From positions 62,001 through 126,000 of the forward strand of contig NZ_NKTX01000004.1 in assembly GCF_003207815.1 (NCBI RefSeq): 64,000 nucleotides of DNA, in the 5' to 3' direction. This document shows positions 27,348-35,016 of this stretch, in pieces. The number at the start of each line of letters is the position of its first letter. The stretch's first letter is position 1. The stretch comes from Komagataeibacter oboediens. Lineage in GTDB: Bacteria > Pseudomonadota > Alphaproteobacteria > Acetobacterales > Acetobacteraceae. The notes under the pieces are model-generated. The model was not told where the DNA came from and ran no database searches. It was given only the letters and a program-made list of their open reading frames with translations. Position numbers and translations under genes: made by a program.

Positions 27348-27778
27348 ACCATGATGACGATGATCATCATAAGAACGGTCGGCACTTCATTCGCCATGCG
27401 ATAGAACCGTTCGGGGCGGGTATTGCGGTCATTGGCGAAATCACGCCGCCACCGCCCGCACGCGCCATTGAACCCCGCCATCGCCAGCACGCAGGCAAGC
27501 TTGGTGATCCACCAGCCCGAGTGCCAGTCAACCAGCCCCGGGATGGCCGACAGCAGCCCACCAAACAGGAATGTGCTGATCATGGCCGGCATCATGATGA
27601 AGCGCAGCAGCTTGTATTCCATCACCTTGAACCGTTCGGATTCTGCCGTGCCCGGCGCCACCTGGCAGTGATAGACAAACAGCCGCGGCAGATAGAATAG
27701 CCCCGCCATCCATGCAATGAACGACATGATGTGGAATGCCTTCAGCCACAGCATGATGGACGCCAGCGCATCAATCAT
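27329..27778 (-). CDS. hemJ: Protoporphyrinogen IX oxidase, HemJ type
   Basis: This membrane protein of about 149 residues has four hydrophobic helices. The conserved His in MLWLKAFHIMSFIAWMAGLF and the Lys/Arg region LVDWHSGWWITKLACVLAM are typical of HemJ, which oxidises protoporphyrinogen IX to protoporphyrin IX in heme synthesis. The ATG at 27778 overlaps the stop of the HAD gene by 8 bp, fixing the start. A longer open frame to 28045 is only the HAD gene read out of frame. It forms an operon with hemE and the HAD hydrolase. Confidence 0.92.
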   Translation of the reverse strand: MIDALASIMLWLKAFHIMSFIAWMAGLFYLPRLFVYHCQVAPGTAESERFKVMEYKLLRFIMMPAMISTFLFGGLLSAIPGLVDWHSGWWITKLACVLAMAGFNGACGRWRRDFANDRNTRPERFYRMANEVPTVLMMIIVIMVVVRPF

Positions 27779-28487
27779 GCGCGGCACCGTGCGGTTTCTG
27801 GCTGTCCAGGATACGCCGCAGCAGCGGCACGAACTGGTCAAGATGCGTGATCCGCAGCAGCCCCGGCCATGATGGCGCGGGCAGGTCGGCAGACCGTAAC
27901 AGCACGCATGCCATGCCCGCCGCCTGTGCTGCGCGTGCGCCGGTATCGGTATCTTCCAGCACGATGCAGTTCTCAGGCGGCACGTCCTGCGCCTTCGCCG
28001 CCGCCAGATAGACCGCAGGGTCCGGCTTGGGCTGGCCCATGTCACGGGCGGAATGGATGTGCGCAGGCGCGATCAGTTCATCCAGCCCGGTGCGGCCGAA
28101 TTTCGCCTCCATTTCCATGACAGAGGAATTGGAACCGATCCGGTAGGGCAGGCCCAGCGCCGCCACACCGCGCAGCATGGCGGGCGCACCGTCTATGGTT
28201 TCCGCCTCGCTGCGCATGAGGGTGACAAGGTTGTGCTGCATCTGCGCAGGCCAGTCATCGGGCAGGATTATGCCCTCCGCCTGCTCGATTTCATGTTTCA
28301 GCGCCGTCAGGGCGTGACCGGCAAAGCGCCGGACCGCGTCCTCGTCACTGATGGCCAGACCATATTCACGCAAGGTGCGGGCAATCATGCGGCATGACGG
28401 CCCCTCGCTGTCGATCAGGACACCGTCACAGTCAAAAATGACCAGTCTGAGCGCGCCATCAGGACGCAGGGCGGCAGGTAACATCAT
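27771..28487 (-). CDS. HAD-family hydrolase (phosphoglycolate phosphatase-like)
   Basis: This 238-residue haloacid dehalogenase-type phosphatase has motif I VIFDCDGVLIDSEG (nucleophile Asp and the acid-base Asp). It has a cap domain of helical type, motif II in RIGSNSSVMEMEAKFG, Lys in GQPKPDPAVYLAAA, and the acidic motif IV VLEDTDTGARAA. The substrate is not evident; close families act on phosphoglycolate or hexose phosphates. It is embedded between hemE and hemJ with 0-8 bp spacing, so it is cotranscribed with heme genes although no heme role is known. Confidence 0.88.
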   Translation of the reverse strand: MMLPAALRPDGALRLVIFDCDGVLIDSEGPSCRMIARTLREYGLAISDEDAVRRFAGHALTALKHEIEQAEGIILPDDWPAQMQHNLVTLMRSEAETIDGAPAMLRGVAALGLPYRIGSNSSVMEMEAKFGRTGLDELIAPAHIHSARDMGQPKPDPAVYLAAAKAQDVPPENCIVLEDTDTGARAAQAAGMACVLLRSADLPAPSWPGLLRITHLDQFVPLLRRILDSQKPHGAAHD

Positions 28488-29549
28488 TCATACATCCCGT
28501 ATGGTCTTGATCAGGTCGCCCACATGTTCCGGGGGCGTGGTGGGAATGACCCCATGGCCAAGATTGAAGACATGGGGGCGTCCCTTCATCGCATCACGGA
28601 TGGCGCGGGCTTCGGCACGCATGCCTTCACCACCCGCCAGCACGCGGATCGGGTCAAGGTTGCCCTGCAGCACCAGCGTGTCAGGCACTTTTTCCGCAAC
28701 GGCCTTCATGTCGGCCCCGGTATCCAGGGCCATCGCGTTTACGCCGGTCACATGCCCGTATTCAATCGCCATGAGCCCGGCCAGACGCGGGAAGCCGATG
28801 ACCGGCACACCGGGATGGCGGGCGTTGATGATTTCGGTAATCCGGCGTGCGGGTTCAATGACATGCTTGCGGAACTGTGACGGCGGCAGCAGGCCCGACC
28901 AGCTGTCAAACAGCATGACCGCTTCAGCCCCGGCGCTGATCTGGTTGCACAGCATGTCCGCGGTGGAGGTGGTCAGCAGGTCGATCAGCCGGTCAAAGAA
29001 TGCGGGATCGGTATAGGCCAGCCTGCGTGTTTCCTCGAACTCACGCGATCCATGGCCTTCCACCATGTAGCACGCCACCGTAAACGGCGCGCCGGCAAAG
29101 CCGATCAGCGTGACCTGTCCCGGTCTGGCCGGACCGATCGCCTCCGGACCGTCAACAGCCTTGCGCAGCCGCCCCAGCGTTTCCATGACCGGGCGGGTCG
29201 CCTGTTCTACCCGTGTCGGGTCCAGCTGGTCCAGGTCGGCCTGTGAACGGACCGCCCCCAGGACTGGCCCCCTGCCCGGCACGAATTCCAGCGACTGCCC
29301 CATTGCCCATGGCAGGATGAGGATATCGGAAAACAGGATCGCCCCATCCATGCCAAAGCGGCGGATGGGCTGCAGCGTGAGGTCCACCGCCATGTCCGGG
29401 GTCATGCAGCGGGTTATGAAATCCGCCTTTTCACGCAGCGCCCGGAATTCTGGCAGGAACCGGCCCGCCTGCCGCATCAGCCATACCGGAGGTGGCCATG
29501 TTGCCTCTCCCAACAGGGTGGCGAGCAGGGGTTTGCGTGTTTCAGTCAT
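28488..29549 (-). CDS. hemE: Uroporphyrinogen decarboxylase
   Basis: This 353-residue enzyme converts uroporphyrinogen III to coproporphyrinogen III by removing four carboxylates. The N-terminal signature PPVWLMRQAGRFLPEFRALR is intact, including the Arg residues that bind substrate, and the active-site Asp region DGAILFSDILILPWAMG follows. Length is standard. It heads a leftward operon with the HAD hydrolase and hemJ. In many alphaproteobacteria hemE borders the chromosomal replication origin, and the gap to its right here has matching features. Confidence 0.96.
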   Translation of the reverse strand: MTETRKPLLATLLGEATWPPPVWLMRQAGRFLPEFRALREKADFITRCMTPDMAVDLTLQPIRRFGMDGAILFSDILILPWAMGQSLEFVPGRGPVLGAVRSQADLDQLDPTRVEQATRPVMETLGRLRKAVDGPEAIGPARPGQVTLIGFAGAPFTVACYMVEGHGSREFEETRRLAYTDPAFFDRLIDLLTTSTADMLCNQISAGAEAVMLFDSWSGLLPPSQFRKHVIEPARRITEIINARHPGVPVIGFPRLAGLMAIEYGHVTGVNAMALDTGADMKAVAEKVPDTLVLQGNLDPIRVLAGGEGMRAEARAIRDAMKGRPHVFNLGHGVIPTTPPEHVGDLIKTIRDV

Positions 29550-29955
29550 CGATCCGTCGTTCTGTTTCGTTGTGGCCGGACTATCTCGTACTTTCGCCGT
29601 GACGGATAGCGGGCAGGCACAACGCGCGCGCCTCTTTCAAAACAATAAAAGAAAAGAGAAAGAAAATTTTTGATGTGCTTTAAGTGCTGTGGATGACGGG
29701 GTACCCACGTTTCCGAAAATGTACCCCACTTTTCCCACAGAGTGTACAGTTTCCGACTCCAAGGATTCCCGCGCCTGTGGACGGTTATCCAGAATGTACC
29801 GACATAAGCCTGTGTACAACCCACCGCGAATGGAGGTGTACCCATTGTCCACGGTACTCGGTACGGCACAGAATTGTTTGGAGTACTGTCCCCATGTACC
29901 CCAGTACTCGAACGCGCCGAAATTCATGTTTCACTTCGGTAGTACGGAGAGGGCA
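29550..29955. other. Candidate chromosomal replication origin (oriC)
   Basis: This 406-bp non-coding gap lies between divergent hemE and maf, the known oriC neighbourhood in alphaproteobacteria such as Caulobacter. Seen directly: an A/G-rich tract (29638-29670) that could unwind, and DnaA-box-like 9-mers (TTWTNCACA allowing one mismatch) at 29688-29696 (reverse), 29731-29739, 29785-29793 and 29811-29819 (reverse). A weaker one is at 29845-29853. The GTAC tetramer is also strongly overrepresented. Highly expressed genes on the left (atp, heme) and right (dnaK, pqq) are mostly oriented away from it. That this is oriC is inference; no skew calculation was possible. Confidence 0.7.
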
Positions 29956-30022
29956 ATGCCAGACGACTCGAATTTAGTACTAAAGCCCCTGCCATTACAG
30001 GCGGAGTCGCCCGCGATAGTAC
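29588..30022. repeat. GTAC-motif array across the hemE-maf gap and the start of maf
   Basis: GTAC occurs at 29588, 29701, 29721, 29744, 29796, 29814, 29838, 29854, 29861, 29883, 29896, 29904, 29942, 29977 and 30019. That is 15 copies in 435 bp where fewer than two are expected by chance. Two extended forms recur: TGTACCCCA-like (29720, 29837, 29895) and AGTACTCG-like (29853, 29903, 30018). Confidence 0.85.
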
Positions 30023-30600
30023 TCGCCAGCCGCTCCAGCGCACGGCGGAGTCTGCTGGAATCGGCGGGAGTGCGGGCGGATTACAGATCGGCGGATGTTG
30101 ATGAACACGCCATTCGCGATGATGCCCGTGCCCGCGGCATGGCGCCGGGGCAGACGGCCTTTGAACTGGCCCGCGCCAAGGCCCGCGCCGTCAGTGTGGA
30201 CCGCGGCGCGATCGTGATCGGGGCGGATCAGATGCTGTCATGTGAAGGGGCATGGTTTGACAAGCCGGAAAGCCTGGACAGGGCCCGCCAGCAGTTACGC
30301 ATGCTGCGCGGCAGGCCGCATGTCCTGCATACGGCGGTGGTGATGCTGCGTGACGGGGTCGAGGTCTGGCGGCATGTCGCCTGTCCCGTGCTGCACATGC
30401 GTGTGTTCAGCGACTCCTTTCTCGAGCGGTATCTGGCGATCGAAGGCGATGCGATTCTGTCCTGTGTCGGGTGTTACCGGCTGGAGGGCATGGGCATTCA
30501 CCTGTTTTCCCGGGTGGAAGGGGAACATTCCGCCATTATGGGACTGCCCCTGCTGGCGGTGCTGCAGGCTCTGCGGGCACAGCATATCATCCTGCAATAA
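29956..30600 (+). CDS. maf: Maf-family nucleotide pyrophosphatase
   Basis: This 214-residue protein of the Maf family hydrolyses non-canonical or pyrimidine nucleoside triphosphates to monophosphates. The family opening IVLASRSSARRSLLESAGV and the catalytic Asp region VIGADQML are clear, as is GDAILSCVGCYRLEGMG. The ATG at 29956 follows GGAGAGGG. An earlier in-frame ATG at 29689 would read through the origin-like region and is rejected. The first 25 codons contain codons unusual for this genome (TTA GTA CTA, ATA GTA). In other alphaproteobacteria maf is followed by aroE, coaE and dnaQ; here a tRNA follows instead. Confidence 0.92.
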   Translation: MPDDSNLVLKPLPLQAESPAIVLASRSSARRSLLESAGVRADYRSADVDEHAIRDDARARGMAPGQTAFELARAKARAVSVDRGAIVIGADQMLSCEGAWFDKPESLDRARQQLRMLRGRPHVLHTAVVMLRDGVEVWRHVACPVLHMRVFSDSFLERYLAIEGDAILSCVGCYRLEGMGIHLFSRVEGEHSAIMGLPLLAVLQALRAQHIILQ

Positions 30601-30697
30601 ATTGGATTGTGGGGGGTTGCATTGCCCGGGGCTTACGGTTATACCCCGCGAACCGGACCACGGCGGACCATCGAAACGGTCAGTCAGTCAGGACAGT

Positions 30698-30773
30698 GGG
30701 GCCATAGCTCAGTTGGGAGAGCGCCTGAATGGCATTCAGGAGGTCAGGGGTTCGACTCCCCTTGGCTCCACCA
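30698..30773 (+). tRNA. tRNA-Ala (anticodon GGC)
   Basis: This 76-nt cloverleaf has acceptor GGGGCCA/TGGCTCC, D-arm TAGCTCAGTTGGGAGAGC, anticodon arm CCTGA-ATGGCAT-TCAGG with anticodon GGC, T-arm GGTTCGACTCC, discriminator A and encoded CCA. It decodes GCC and GCU and follows maf by about 100 bp. Confidence 0.97.
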
Positions 30774-30927
30774 GATTCCTTATCTGGTACCCCCCTTAAA
30801 AAACAGAATAGTGTGTTTTCACTGTTTTAGTGAGAGATAGGGTAAGCACGTACCTGCCCGTGCAGGTGCCCTGTCTATCGGATTGTGGACATATACTGTT
30901 CGACCTCCGCTTGCGATTTCAAAAACA

Positions 30928-31010
30928 AGAAGTTTTTGGGTGCCGCCTTTTTTCAAAAAAGACGGTGTTACCTGAAGATTCTTGGAAAAAACTTCACCAA
31001 AAACGTTTCC
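30928..31010 (-). repeat. Dispersed double-hairpin repeat, full copy (C)
   Basis: This copy is in the opposite orientation. On the minus strand it reads CGTTTTTGGTGAAGTTTTTT, a first hairpin ending GAATCTTCAG, then GCCGTC-like hairpin 2 with TTTTTTGAAAAAAGGCGGC and CACCCAAAAACTTCTT. It lies just past the stop of the MATE gene, which converges with tRNA-Ala. Confidence 0.8.
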
Positions 31011-31030
31011 AGGATCTGCCAGGCCACGGC

Positions 31031-32464
31031 TCAGGTGGAATGATCGAGTTCGTCGAGTTCGATCAGCCCCGCCTCGCCCGTCTGCGCGGGGGGAAGATCC
31101 GGCATGGCCGGTTCCGTCGCCCTGTCGCCCGGATGCAGCCTGCGGACCACGCCAAAGGCGGTCATGACCGCGCAGGACCCGAATAATACGCACCCCAGCA
31201 CCTGTCCCACCTGTACTCCGGCGGGACCGAACTGCATGCCAAACCATACGAACGGAATGGTGCCCAGTGTCGCCCGTCCCCAGTTGAACAGGGTCGAATA
31301 CAGTGGGAAGCCCAGATTGTTGAAGGCGGAATTGGCCACAAACAGCATGCCGATAAAAACGTAACCGGCAATTGTCCAGTTACAGAACAGGTGGATCAGC
31401 ATGGCCGCCGTGCCCTGCGCCGAAAATACCCGCACCACAATGTCCTGCGCCAGGAACAGAACGGCCCAGGTAATGGCCACACAGCCCGCGACCAGCCACA
31501 GGGAGGCCACCAGTGTGTCGCGCACCCGGTCCAGCTTTCCCGCCCCCAGATTCTGCGACATGATCGGCCCCACCGATCCTGTCAGGGCAAAGACGAACGC
31601 GAACGCCACCGGCACGATCCGGTCGATGGTCGCCTGCCCCGCAATGGCCGCCAGCCCGAAGCTGGCCATGGCATGAGTGACGAACACGCTGCCCACCGGG
31701 GTCGCCAGATTGGTCAGGATGGCAGGCATCGCCACCTGACCCACCAGACGGGTGTCCGCCATGACATGGGTGCGTACCGGCAGTGCCAGCAGCCCGTGCC
31801 GACGTGCACAGCGAAAGCCCACCAGTGCTACAGCCAGGCGCGAAAGGATGGTGCTGATCGCAGCCCCCTTCAGCCCCAGCCCCATCACCACGATCAGCAG
31901 CGGATCGGCAATGGCCGTGATCATGGCCCCCATCAGGGTCACGTTCATGGAAATGCGCGCTGCCCCGATGGCCCGTAACAGGCCTGAACACCCCATTCCC
32001 GCCGCGATCAGCGGCAGCCCGGGCGAGACGATTTCAAGAAAAAGGGTTGCCTGTCGTGCGGCTTCCCCTTTTGCCCCCAGCAGTGCAAGCAGTGGTGTGG
32101 CCAGCCATGCCGTGAACAGGCCGATCACCAGGCACGCGCCCATCATGAACATACCGAAGGAAGACGCGACACGTTGCGCCTGCTCCATCTTGCCTGCGCC
32201 AATCAGCCGGCCGGTAATGGCCCCGATGCCGATGGACAGGCCGATGGACACGGCAATCTGCACATAGCTGATCACGCCGGAAAACCCGATTGCGGCGGTC
32301 AGCGCGGGATCACCCAGCCATGAGATGTAGAAAAGGTTCAGCAGGTCGACAATGAAGACCGCCATAAGCCCGATGGCGCCGGTCCCGGCCATGACCACAA
32401 CGTGGCGAACGATATGCCCCGTGCAGAAGGTGGCTTTTGGTCGGGTTACGGTATGTCCCCCCAT
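31031..32464 (-). CDS. MATE-family efflux transporter
   Basis: This multidrug and toxin extrusion transporter has about 477 residues and 12 hydrophobic helices in two homologous halves. The half-molecule motifs (ALTAAIGFSGVISYVQIAVS and NLATPVGSVFVTHAMASFG) and GSVGPIMSQNLGAG, a typical second-half loop, support the call. It would export cationic compounds using proton or sodium gradients. The ATG at 32464 has AGGA seven bases upstream; an ATG at 32491 has no clear site. It is transcribed leftward from a 500-bp non-coding region and ends at repeat copy C. Confidence 0.88.
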   Translation of the reverse strand: MGGHTVTRPKATFCTGHIVRHVVVMAGTGAIGLMAVFIVDLLNLFYISWLGDPALTAAIGFSGVISYVQIAVSIGLSIGIGAITGRLIGAGKMEQAQRVASSFGMFMMGACLVIGLFTAWLATPLLALLGAKGEAARQATLFLEIVSPGLPLIAAGMGCSGLLRAIGAARISMNVTLMGAMITAIADPLLIVVMGLGLKGAAISTILSRLAVALVGFRCARRHGLLALPVRTHVMADTRLVGQVAMPAILTNLATPVGSVFVTHAMASFGLAAIAGQATIDRIVPVAFAFVFALTGSVGPIMSQNLGAGKLDRVRDTLVASLWLVAGCVAITWAVLFLAQDIVVRVFSAQGTAAMLIHLFCNWTIAGYVFIGMLFVANSAFNNLGFPLYSTLFNWGRATLGTIPFVWFGMQFGPAGVQVGQVLGCVLFGSCAVMTAFGVVRRLHPGDRATEPAMPDLPPAQTGEAGLIELDELDHST

Positions 32465-32731
32465 TCGGGTGTCCTGTCTGCTGGCGTTCATATGGTCAGG
32501 CCGGAGCTGCCGCGCTCGTGGCGTGCATGATGCGGGGCAATGAAATCTGGCACAAGGGCCATGTGCAGCCGGTCTTTTCGACCGGTCCGAAAAAATATGG
32601 GCGCATGCCGTATATATTGTCAGTGCATTGTGCGGTGCAAAATAAACAGATGAATTGTGCAGTGCAAAAAAAGTAAAATTTCATTTTTATTTATATTTAT
32701 GTTGACCTGTTAAAATAAGCATGTCATACAG

Positions 32732-32862
32732 AATCACACGAAGCGATCAGGCTTCCATAAAAACAAAGAACATCCGGAAAAAATACCGGAATGGGTGCAG
32801 CACCTTCAGTGTCCGCATCCCCCTGGCAGGGTCCCCCGTAACGGGGGGCCCTGTTTTTTTGC
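32732..32862 (+). ncRNA. Candidate small RNA
   Basis: A possible promoter (TTGACC at 32702-32707, 17-bp spacer, CATACA at 32725-32730) lies about 100 bp ahead of a very strong intrinsic terminator at 32827-32860. No upstream rightward gene needs this terminator, which is why a short transcript is proposed. The putative RNA contains a small CCGG-A-rich loop-CCGG stem (about 32774-32789). The -10 match is weak, so the 5' end is only a guess. Confidence 0.4.
32827..32860 (+). terminator. Strong rho-independent terminator
   Basis: CAGGGTCCCCCG pairs fully with CGGGGGGCCCTG through a TAA loop (12 bp, one G-T pair) and is followed by seven T. The right-hand orientation is clear. It ends the candidate small RNA. 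Confidence 0.85.
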
Positions 32863-32981
32863 GCATGGCATAAAATAATGGGTGCCATCCGTCTTTTACG
32901 TATCTTGTCCCGATTGGCTTTCTCTACTGTGGCGTCGGTTCCCACGCTGGTGGAAACCATTCCGTTGAGGGAGGAATACCA

Positions 32982-33185
32982 ATGTCCAGACTGACTGCGG
33001 CCGAACGCAATGCCCTGCCGGATTCAGCCTTTGCCCTGCCGGGGCGGCGCTATCCGATACCGGATGCGACCCACGCGCGCGACGCGCTGGCCCGGGCGAG
33101 CGAAATGCTGCATCGCGGTGACCTGACACAACAGGAATACGACACCGTGGTTGCCCGCGCCCATGCCGTGCTGGAAAATGAATAG
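32982..33185 (+). CDS. Small protein of unknown function
   Basis: This 67-residue protein starts MSRLTAAERNALPDSAFALP after a good GAGGGAGGAAT ribosome site. The segment NALPDSAFALPGRRYPIPDATHARDALARA resembles a short motif found in many small bacterial and phage proteins, in which LP-x-S-x-FA-x-P is followed by an Ala/His helix. The C-terminal half is a charged helix (RGDLTQQEYDTVVARAHAVL). There is no membrane segment. Its function is unknown to me. It converges with etfA through a shared terminator. Confidence 0.75.
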   Translation: MSRLTAAERNALPDSAFALPGRRYPIPDATHARDALARASEMLHRGDLTQQEYDTVVARAHAVLENE

Positions 33186-33195
33186 GCACGCATGA

Positions 33196-33231
33196 AAAAG
33201 GGCGCGGAAGTATCCCTCCGCGCCCCTTTTG
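33196..33231. terminator. Bidirectional terminator between the small gene and etfA
   Basis: AAAAGGGCGCGGA pairs with TCCGCGCCCCTTTT (stem 33200-33208 with 33217-33225), flanked by an A-run on one side and a T-run on the other. It can therefore serve both convergent genes. Confidence 0.8.
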
Positions 33232-33254
33232 CGTGCGTATGAAGCGGTCAGGCG

Positions 33255-34193
33255 TCAGCCTGCCTTGTCCAGTTCCGCTTCAAGCTGCGGCAGGATGGTG
33301 AACAGGTCGCCCACGATCCCGTAATCCGCGACCTGGAAGATCGGTGCTTCGGGGTCCTTGTTCACCGCAACGATCACCTTGCTGTCTTTCATCCCGGCCA
33401 GATGCTGGATCTGACCCGAAATCCCCATGGCGATATACAGTTCCGGCGCCACGATCTTGCCGGTCTGGCCCACCTGGTATTCGTTGGACACGAAGCCCTT
33501 GTCCACCGCTGCGCGCGAAGCGCCGATGGCGGCACCCAGACGGTCGGCCAGCGGTTCCAGCAGCTTGAAGTTTTCTTCGTTCTGCATGCCATTACCGCCC
33601 GAAACCACAACGCGGGCGGATTCCAGTTCCGGCCGTTCGGACTTCGACAGTTCGGTGGCGACGAAAGTGGACCCACCCGGACCTGCGGGCAGGGCCACTT
33701 CCTCGATCACCGCATTGCCGCCTTCGCTTGCCACCGGATCGAAGGAAGATGCGCGGACCGTGATGATCTTTTTTGCATCCGCCGACTTTACCGTCGCCAG
33801 CGCGCTGCCGGCATAGATGGGACGGACAAAGGTATCGGCGTCGTTGATGGCGACGATATCAGGGATCGGCTGCACATCCAGCAGCGCGGCCGTGCGCGGC
33901 AGGACGTTCTTCGCCGTAGCAGATGACGCCGCCAGGATATGGCTGTAACCCGACGCCAGATCCGCCAGCAGGGCGGCAACCGGTTCGGCCAGTTCGCTGC
34001 TGCCGGTGGTGTCAGTAACCTGCAGTACCTTTTTCACGCCCGGAATGGCGGCGGCGGATTTTGCAGCGGCAGCCGCGTCCGGCCCGGTGACCAGCACATC
34101 GACATCGCCCAGCTGGCTGGCGGCCGCAATGGCGGAACGCGAGGCCTGGCGGATCGCCCCGGCTTCATGATCCAGATAAACGAGTACGGTCAT
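33255..34193 (-). CDS. etfA: Electron transfer flavoprotein alpha subunit
   Basis: This 312-residue alpha subunit of the FAD/AMP-containing ETF dimer accepts electrons from acyl-CoA and other dehydrogenases. The C-terminal FAD-binding segment [20 protein letters not shown] is the family signature, followed by [20 protein letters not shown]. The N-terminal domain is also normal. It starts 2 bp after the etfB stop, so the subunits are translationally coupled, and ETF-QO lies just upstream, giving the whole path to ubiquinone. Confidence 0.96.
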   Translation of the reverse strand: MTVLVYLDHEAGAIRQASRSAIAAASQLGDVDVLVTGPDAAAAAKSAAAIPGVKKVLQVTDTTGSSELAEPVAALLADLASGYSHILAASSATAKNVLPRTAALLDVQPIPDIVAINDADTFVRPIYAGSALATVKSADAKKIITVRASSFDPVASEGGNAVIEEVALPAGPGGSTFVATELSKSERPELESARVVVSGGNGMQNEENFKLLEPLADRLGAAIGASRAAVDKGFVSNEYQVGQTGKIVAPELYIAMGISGQIQHLAGMKDSKVIVAVNKDPEAPIFQVADYGIVGDLFTILPQLEAELDKAG

Positions 34194-34195
34194 GA

Positions 34196-34945
34196 TCAGA
34201 TCACCTTTGCTTCGTTACGCAGACGCGACACCAGTTCCGCTGCCGAGTCGAGCTTGATCCCCGCCTTGCGTTCAGGCGGTTCGGCAACCGAGATCACGCT
34301 CAGTCGCGGCGTCATGTCCACGCCCAGATCGGCAGGCGTGATCTTTTCCATCGGCTTCTTGCGCGCCTTCATGATGTTGGGCAGCGAAGCGTAGCGCGGC
34401 TCGTTCAGGCGCAGGTCTGCGGTAATGATGGCCGGCAGCGCCAGCTTTACGGTCTGGGACCCGCCATCAATCTCGCGCGTGACGGTTACCGCGGCATCGG
34501 CCACGTCCACCTTGGAGGCAAAGGTCGCCTGCGGGCGGCCCAGCAGGCCCGCCAGCATCTGCCCGGTGGCGTTCATGTCATCATCAATGGCCTGCTTGCC
34601 AAGGATGATCAGGTCGGGCTTTTCCTTTTCCACCAGTGCCTTGAGCACCTTGGCCACCGAAAGCGGTTCGGTCACCACATCGGTTTCCACCAGAATGGAC
34701 CGGTCGGCCCCCATGGCCATGGCCGTGCGCAGCGTGTCCTGCGCCTTGGGCTCACCGATCGAAACCGCGACGATTTCGCTCACCACGCCTTTTTCCTTCA
34801 GGCGCACGGCTTCCTCAACCGCGATTTCATCAAACGGATTCATGGACATCTTGACGCCGGCGGTTTCAACACCGGAACCATCGGCTTTCACTCGCGGTTT
34901 GATGTTGTAATCAATCACGCGCTTAACGGGTACAAGAACCTTCAT
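34196..34945 (-). CDS. etfB: Electron transfer flavoprotein beta subunit
   Basis: This 249-residue beta subunit of ETF opens [14 protein letters not shown]. It contains [21 protein letters not shown] and the ETF-beta signature region [22 protein letters not shown], and ends with the recognition-loop part [14 protein letters not shown] that docks to partner dehydrogenases. The start at 34945 is fixed by homology; the longer frame upstream is non-conserved. It lies 71 bp downstream of the ETF-QO gene, in the same operon. Confidence 0.96.
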   Translation of the reverse strand: MKVLVPVKRVIDYNIKPRVKADGSGVETAGVKMSMNPFDEIAVEEAVRLKEKGVVSEIVAVSIGEPKAQDTLRTAMAMGADRSILVETDVVTEPLSVAKVLKALVEKEKPDLIILGKQAIDDDMNATGQMLAGLLGRPQATFASKVDVADAAVTVTREIDGGSQTVKLALPAIITADLRLNEPRYASLPNIMKARKKPMEKITPADLGVDMTPRLSVISVAEPPERKAGIKLDSAAELVSRLRNEAKVI

Positions 34946-35016
34946 TGCATATTTGCCTGTCTGTCTTCGGATAAGGGCAATCGGTGTGGCAGATACATAC
35001 CGTACCTGCCATATGA

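Larger units (their letters stand above)
32492..32981. other. 490-bp intergenic region with direct repeats and a candidate small RNA
   Basis: This is an unusually AT-rich stretch (32640-32720) between MATE and the small gene at 32982. It contains two direct repeats TTGTGCGGTGCAAAA and TTGTGCAGTGCAAAA (about 32630-32669). A TTGACC element at 32702 follows, then the possible small RNA described separately. A 50-codon frame (32721-32873) runs through the terminator hairpin and is probably not coding. Confidence 0.5.

Noticed and set aside
27779-28045. N-terminal extension of HemJ
   Set aside because: It is the HAD gene read in another frame. HemJ begins at 27778 with the conserved first helix.
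29689-29955. Extended N-terminus of Maf or a separate gene across the origin-like gap
   Set aside because: The translation does not resemble Maf, has no ribosome site, and the conserved Maf start with GGAGAGGG lies at 29956.
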